A stretch of 64,000 nt of DNA from Gnetum montanum (taxonomy: Eukaryota > Streptophyta > Gnetopsida > Gnetales > Gnetaceae). The notes below the pieces were generated by a model. It had not been told where the DNA came from and searched no databases. It saw only the letters and a program-made list of their open reading frames with translations. The stretch is from assembly GCA_015680685.1 (NCBI GenBank), contig MNCI01022611.1, positions 249,112-313,111 of the forward strand. Reading direction: 5' to 3'. A program made the position numbers and the translations under genes. Shown piece after piece: positions 59,044-64,000 of the stretch (position 1 is the first letter of the stretch; every line of letters begins with the position of its first letter).

Positions 59044-59921
59044 TGATGAGTGATGGAGTAATCCAACATCCAATCATACAAGTCACATGTATTCATGCAT
59101 GACCAAATCATAATCTGTGGATGAGGAAATGTGAATATGCTAGTAATTAGTTTAAGTTCAAGATTGTTGTCTTCCCACATGGAGCTCGTGTAGTCTATGT
59201 GTATGGTTTACCTCACAGTGAGCTATATGATATGTTGATGTTGATGGACCATTTCTCCTAGAAATTATGGCAAAGTGAAAATAGTTTCTAACTCTAAGAA
59301 AAGCAGTAGATGAATCTATTCTATCCTATGATGATGGATATCCAATCCTAATCTTCCGTACATGCCTTGGACTCATGTAGTCATCACTAGGATTACCAAG
59401 TGGACCACTATTGGGCATACCAAGTGATAACACCACTGGGTTACTAGATAACTACACTTAGTGCTTGAAATTAGTTGTATCCATATCGCTTACTTTAACA
59501 TGTAAAATAAAGTTCTAGTAAAGTAAATTATTAACTAGGAAAAATAGGAACAATTAATCTAAGTAAATAGAAACAAAACTAAGTGAATGCTGCAATGATG
59601 ATAAGAAATCTTGATCTTTATTGTTGGTCATGAATTGTGTCCAAGTGAAATTCACTCAAATAAAGACACCATATAATCACTTAACATAACACTATAGGCA
59701 TACACTTATAAGTGCTAAAGACTAAATTCATGAAAACAAATTAAAAGAGTTTTGCTACTACTAAATGAGATCTATTATGAATCTATGTGCTTAAGTGTTG
59801 TATTTATAAGCTAGCATGCATCTCACAATATTTCATATACGATGATGTAGCTAGTGCTACGATGTTGGAGCTATGATATCGGATATACAGTATCATAGTC
59901 AATCAAAAATCAACTGTATCA
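59044..59921 (-). repeat. 5' LTR of element 4 (878 bp)
   Basis: The start TGATGAGTGATGGAG and end CAACTGTATCA are followed by AGGAT. It aligns with 45843-46732 throughout. Words such as CACAATATTTC, GATATCGGATA and CAGTATCATAG cluster at 59822-59905 upstream of its TATA-like ATTTATAAGC. Confidence 0.85.
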
Positions 59922-61480
59922 AGGATGATCCTATAAGCCCTACTATCTCAGATGACCTTACCTACAGGTATGCCCATACTAAACTTCACCAAATACAATG
60001 GTGAAGGGGATCCCAATGCACACTTGGTTACCTTTCAATTTGAGTGCCCCTTTTTGCAAGATTGGCATGATCTGATGCTACATAATTTTCCCATGTTCCT
60101 CAAGGTAAAGCTCTAGATTAGTACAAAACCTTACCTAGAGGTTCTATCTGTTCCCTTGAGGACCTGATAAACCAATTTGTCAACTACTTTAGATATAACT
60201 AGAAGTTGGATGCCACCTTGGACCAATTAATGAAAGTGAAGTAGGGGTCGCTTGAACTAGTTAAAAGGTTCATTCAAAGGTGGAACTCAACACTTAATGA
60301 GATTCCAGAGCCCATTGCTAAAACTTTCTTCTTAGCCATCTACAAGGGAATAGTAAATGACTTTATCAAGTCAAAGCTTTACTACCTAAAGCCCTAGTCA
60401 CTAAGCTAAGCCTTCTTGCAAATTAAGAACATCAAGGAGGCAGCTGAGGTAAGCAACGATCCAACTTATGTGGCCTATAAAAACTAACATGTAAGGAGGG
60501 ATAGGAATAAAACCAAGCAAGAACATACAATTATGGCTATAGTAGCAAAAGAGTCTAAATAAGCAAAGAGGTGAGGATCACTACCTCACAACAAATCTTC
60601 AAACATGTTACATCCATTTGCTTCCTATGCCCCAAATCAACCAAGGCCAAACTTTGGATTGAAGGATAGGTCTAAGTACACAAGGTTTCTTGTGAAGCAC
60701 TCTGAGCTTTTAGAATAGTTGATTAAAGACAACCATATTGAGGAGGCTCTTAAGAGGTAAAATTATCTTTATGACATATCTAGAGACCCCATGATAGTTG
60801 CATAAGATGATCCCAAGCTACTAAAGTACTTCAAATTGGATAGGTACTATCATTATCATCAAATAGCTTGTCATGACACTAATTTTTGCCTAGCATTAAA
60901 GGATGACCTCCCAAAGATGATTGACTATAGAGAGTTGGCATTGAATAATTGTAGCTCTCCAAGCACGACCAAAACTCTTACACTATGACCTCATTCATGA
61001 AAACCAAACAATGTAATCCTCCTAGAAGACTTTTTGTCATTAGAGTACTCCACAGCCCTAAAACACAAAGCCTAAAGAGCCCTTCATCATAGGGGTACCA
61101 CCTCCTCTGGCCTCTTAGAAGCCTTTCATCATATGTGTTCCACCTTTAGTGGCATCAATGTCACAACCAAGACCATGAGTTGCTAATCCTTTGAAATCTA
61201 AGGAACCATTTATTATCCAAGTTCCTCCACCTTCAACAAGCAAAGCTATAACAACCTACGATCAAAGCCCACCTATAGTGGCTCAAAAATCAAAGGTTAG
61301 TAAGAACCCGTCACCCCAACAGTGATGGAAACAACCTATCATCAAACTAACAACTAAGCTAACTGAAGGTGGTCAACAACAAAAGGCTTCAAAGTCAACT
61401 AACTCATTAAGGTCTGAAACACCACAAAATTTTGAGCTTAGTACTTTTCCAACAAGAAGCAGGCCCCTGAGACTTACAGA
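59922..61480 (+). pseudogene. gag of element F, C-terminal part
   Basis: Starts with DDLTYRYA-like sequence, then MPILNFTKYNGEGDPNAHLV and TFQFECPFLQ, the standard gypsy gag opening F-x-G-x-G-D-P-x-x-H-L. Further on are L-P-R-G-S-I, a NQFVNYF block and RWN-type residues (60110-60290). A decayed zinc knuckle, YYHYHQIACHDTNFCLALKD, lies near 60845-60905 (pattern C-x-x-H-x4-G-H-x4-C with losses). A Pro/Ser/Thr-rich tail runs to about 61480. Many stops. This continues 44856-45842 after removal of element 4. Confidence 0.7.
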
Positions 61481-61499
61481 TGACCACAGCTACATCTGG

Positions 61500-62601
61500 T
61501 ACCAAACATGGCAACTTCGGAGATCAGATGCTTAATTTTCACTAAGTATGCATTCTCAGCGTATACGCCCGGCGTATACGCCCAAGTCTACATTCTCAGC
61601 GTATACGCCCGACATCCACAGCATATACGCCCGAAGTTTACAACGTATACGTCCAGCGTGCACGACCAGCGTACAGTCCCCACAAGTACGTCCAGCTTGT
61701 ACGACTGATGCATACGCCCGGCATGCAATCCCCAAAGACGGCATGGAAACAGCATTGCAGAACAAGACTTGGTACAAGGCAGCAACCATTAGCGTATACG
61801 TCCCGGCATATATGCCCAGCAACCGTCTAGCGTATACGTCCAATATACATGCCCAGCACATCCAGTGTATATGCCCAGAGTCTACGCTCGCCTGATATAG
61901 CGTATACGCCCAACAAATGTAACATGTTGTACACTTGTAAATTTCATTCTCTTGCACCCGGTCAACGTGCCACGTGTTCCTCAACCCGAGTCTAATGTCA
62001 AAACCTGTATAAAAACCTAATTTTTTCACGAGATCCAGGTCGGTTGATAAATTTTCAGAGCAAACCAGAGAGTAGAGATGCTGAGAACTAGAGCAGAAAA
62101 CCTTGTACGCTGGACAACCCTGTACGCTGAGCATACAGCCTCTACGCTGTGCCTACAGTGTGAACCAGCTCACAATCATCCCTACATCCACCGGGGCTTT
62201 TTGTCCGCCTTGTGTCAATCCACAACTGCGTTAGACCGGTGCATTGTACTCTCATTTTGAAATGCCATTGTTACATTTTCTTCCTACAATCAGTTACAGT
62301 CTGCATTAATCGTTGCATGTATTCTATTTACGCTCTTTTACGTTTACGCTCCGTTCGCATTAGTTACGCTGTTTACGCTCTGTTTTACGCCTGTTACGCC
62401 TTTCACGTATAACCTAGCGTATAGCACCTCGGTGTACGTTCGGAGAAATCCTTGTCTGATCCAGGTGCAGACCACCTAAGATACTCTGCCTTCGTTCGTT
62501 CCAGCTCACCCTGAGGTGAAGGTAGGGTCGTCTGTGCGTGTCTGGTGATCTCACGGTCTCTATTTCCTTCCAGCCGGGGACCGACGATTTCAGACGGTAT
62601 A
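61500..62601 (+). repeat. 5' LTR of element E with GCGTATACGC word cluster
   Basis: Upstream of the TATA box (61558-61912) the sequence is dense in GCGTATACG, six exact copies there, including the perfect palindrome GGCGTATACGCC at 61571-61582, with variants such as ACGTATACG and GCATATACG. Downstream of the TATA box, TACGCT words recur (62100-62400). The LTR end is placed before the primer-like site by analogy. Confidence 0.6.
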
Positions 62602-62606
62602 GAAAT

Positions 62607-62624
62607 TGGCGCTAGAAGAAGGGC
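62607..62624 (+). other. Primer-binding-site-like sequence of element E
   Basis: TGGCGCTAGAAGAAGGGC, preceded by GGTATAGAAAT. It matches the sequence at 44076-44093 of element F at all but two positions, which supports both as primer sites of the same element lineage. Confidence 0.6.
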
Positions 62625-63241
62625 CTCTGCCGTAAACTTACTGTGCTTCAAAAACTCCCAGCGTCTATGCTGTCGAGTATACACCGACCCTATCTGCAAA
62701 CCTCCCAGCGTCTACGCTTCTCTGTTAAAACCTACTGTCTACAAACTATCCAACGTCTACGCTGTCAAGCGTCTAAGCTTCTTCGTTTAAGACTCACTCC
62801 GTCTAAAACTTACTATCTGCAAGTCTCTCAGCATTTACGTTGCTGACCATACGTCGGCTGTCTGCAAAATCCCCAACGTCTACGCTGCTAACACATATGC
62901 TGCTCACTTTACGCTGTAGACTTTGTCTACGTTACATACAAGACCTTGTCTACGTCCTAAACTCGTTTATGCTGTCATCTGTATACGCTACACTCTGTAC
63001 GCTGTAACCCTGTTTACGCTGTACGCTGACGCTGTATATGCTGCTGAGCGTATACGCTGCACACTCTACGCCATAGATCCTCTACGCTGACACTATACAC
63101 TGCATACGTACACCTTGTCTACGCTGAAGCCTATACGCTGAGACCCAGTGTATACGCTGTACACCATGAACGTAGGTTTAAGCTGCACTAAGTACACTAA
63201 TTCCATATCCCTTCACCGCCACATATTCTCAACTGCTCATC
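62625..63241 (+). other. Leader of element E
   Basis: No long ORF of its own. TACGCTG or TCTACGCT words occur repeatedly between 62640 and 63160, plus one exact GCGTATACG at about 63048. The region leads directly to the gag start. Confidence 0.55.
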
Positions 63242-63754
63242 ATGAACACGGCAAACACCACCGCTACAACCACACAAGTTACCAACATCGTAGGCACCAT
63301 GGCTGTCCAACAGCCCGTAGTCCAACAGCCTGCGGCACAACCCACAGCAGGGCCTCGTCGGTCCCTTAGGTTGCAAGGGAGGAACCCATCATCTAACGTC
63401 ATAACCCAAGACCAATACAATTTCATATGCATGAAGATACAAGCCAGCCTAGCCGTGGACCAAACCAAAATAGAAATCAAGAGGCAGTACGAACTCTTCT
63501 ACAGGGGAGGGCAAGAGTTCATTCCTTCCCCGTACGATGTCATCCCTGTCCCAGAGCCTTACTCTGAGCTCATCACACAACTCCTCCTGCAAAGGAGTCA
63601 ATCTTGGGATCAGCCTGCAGTAGATCCTCAACTGGAAGATGAGGATGAGTTCACTGCCCAATCCGAACATGAAGACTCGTATCACACCCTTAGTCCACAA
63701 ACCCATATCAACCCCATGTTTCATCCAGGCACAGGGAAAATCATGCCCCTCTAA
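63242..63754 (+). CDS. gag N-terminal ORF of element E
   Basis: Open frame of 170 residues from the ATG at 63242. The start is Thr/Gln/Pro-rich, then RRSLRLQGRNPSS, then a charged helical-looking region (KIQASLAVDQTKIEIKRQYE) and an acidic stretch (LEDEDEFTAQSEHED), ending FHPGTGKIMPL. A stop follows, but a Pro/Val/Ser-rich reading in another frame continues to the window end, so either a frameshift or a separate ORF follows. It is called gag by position after primer site and leader; the core gag motifs would lie beyond 64000. Confidence 0.5.
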   Translation: MNTANTTATTTQVTNIVGTMAVQQPVVQQPAAQPTAGPRRSLRLQGRNPSSNVITQDQYNFICMKIQASLAVDQTKIEIKRQYELFYRGGQEFIPSPYDVIPVPEPYSELITQLLLQRSQSWDQPAVDPQLEDEDEFTAQSEHEDSYHTLSPQTHINPMFHPGTGKIMPL

Positions 63755-64000
63755 CCCCTCAGGTTCACCCAAGTGTAAATACCTCCGCCAGAAACATCCG
63801 CACTTGTTCATGTTCCTCCTGCAACCGACTTATAATTCAGTACACTCCCTCTCGCTATCATCCCCGTTACAGCCGTAGGCCCATCCTCACAAGTACCACC
63901 CCCTCACAATAACGTGGGAGCAACCTTCTCACCCCGAGTGATCGGGATGCCACATGTGATACCGGCATCTACGTCCGCTCACTATATCCCCCACATCCAA

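Larger units (their letters stand above)
45843..59921 (-). mobile_element. Element 4: Athila-like LTR retrotransposon with extra ORF, gag-depleted
   Basis: Left LTR 45843-46732 (890 bases), right LTR 59044-59921 (878 bases). Flanks are AGCAT (45838-45842) and AGGAT (59922-59926), a duplication with one change. From right to left: primer site, a short gag remnant, protease, RT/RNase H, integrase (split by an insertion), spacer, extra ORF, LTR. Stops throughout. Without the 2.8 kb insertion it is about 11.3 kb. It sits inside the gag of element F. Confidence 0.85.
61500..64000 (+). mobile_element. Element E: Tat-like LTR element running off the window
   Basis: LTR (about 61500-62600) with TATA box TATAAAAA (62008-62015), primer-site-like TGGCGCTAGAAGAAGGGC (62607-62624), a 600-base leader and a gag ORF from 63242. 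It looks much younger than its neighbours: higher GC, intact CpG sites and an open gag start. The left LTR border was not determined. Confidence 0.65.

Noticed and set aside
61556-62134. 192-residue minus-strand ORF with repeated VYAGRIR-like phrases
   Set aside because: The protein-level repeat is just the translation of the GCGTATACG word cluster in the LTR of element E; no start context or domain supports a gene.

Overview
The window is eukaryotic and looks like a repeat-rich seed-plant nuclear genome. It is AT-rich, has two plant genes (one with ten exons and canonical GT/AG splice sites), and is mostly decayed Ty3/gypsy LTR retrotransposons of Athila/Tat type, with one LINE fragment. A gymnosperm is plausible from the nesting density, but that is a guess. 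An assembly gap of 374 Ns lies at 54009-54382.

Layout. 1-5777: minus-strand Athila-like element (RNase H, RT, protease, gag, PBS, 5' LTR), cut by the window start. 5778-8292: non-coding DNA with a foldback repeat (6025-6391) and the promoter/leader of the next gene. 8293-9324 (+): intronless EXORDIUM/PHI-1-like secreted protein. 10050-11565 (-): 5'-truncated LINE reverse transcriptase. 11565-19717 (+): a decayed Athila-like element whose integrase is interrupted near 17805 by the 3' end of another LTR element. 19718-22094: nothing recognised. 22095-28033 (-): complete ten-exon GT14/DUF266 (BC10-like) glycosyltransferase gene, reconstructed exon by exon to 407 aa. 28099-28717: recent tandem duplication of its upstream region. 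30177-61480: two stacks of nested LTR elements. 61500-64000 (+): start of another Tat-like element (LTR, PBS, leader, gag) that runs off the window.

Nesting, with target-site duplications read directly. Stack 1: element 5 (LTR 30177-31002) is split by element 3 (32825-40849, TSD AATAG), whose left LTR is split by a solo LTR (33323-34178, TSD AAAAT). Stack 2: a plus-strand gag gene is split by element 4 (45843-59921, TSD AGCAT/AGGAT), whose integrase is split by a TG...CA insertion (52497-55303, TSD GTTCT) that holds an HSP70-like gene fragment.

Most unusual signals. (1) LTRs of several families carry, just upstream of their TATA box, a cluster of short palindromic words, and the word differs between families. 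(2) Three minus-strand elements carry an extra coiled-coil ORF between pol and the 3' LTR. (3) Element 3 has gag and the extra ORF but no pol, while element 4 has pol and the extra ORF but almost no gag. The two cellular genes look intact and unrelated in function; one product is extracellular and one is a Golgi type II membrane enzyme.
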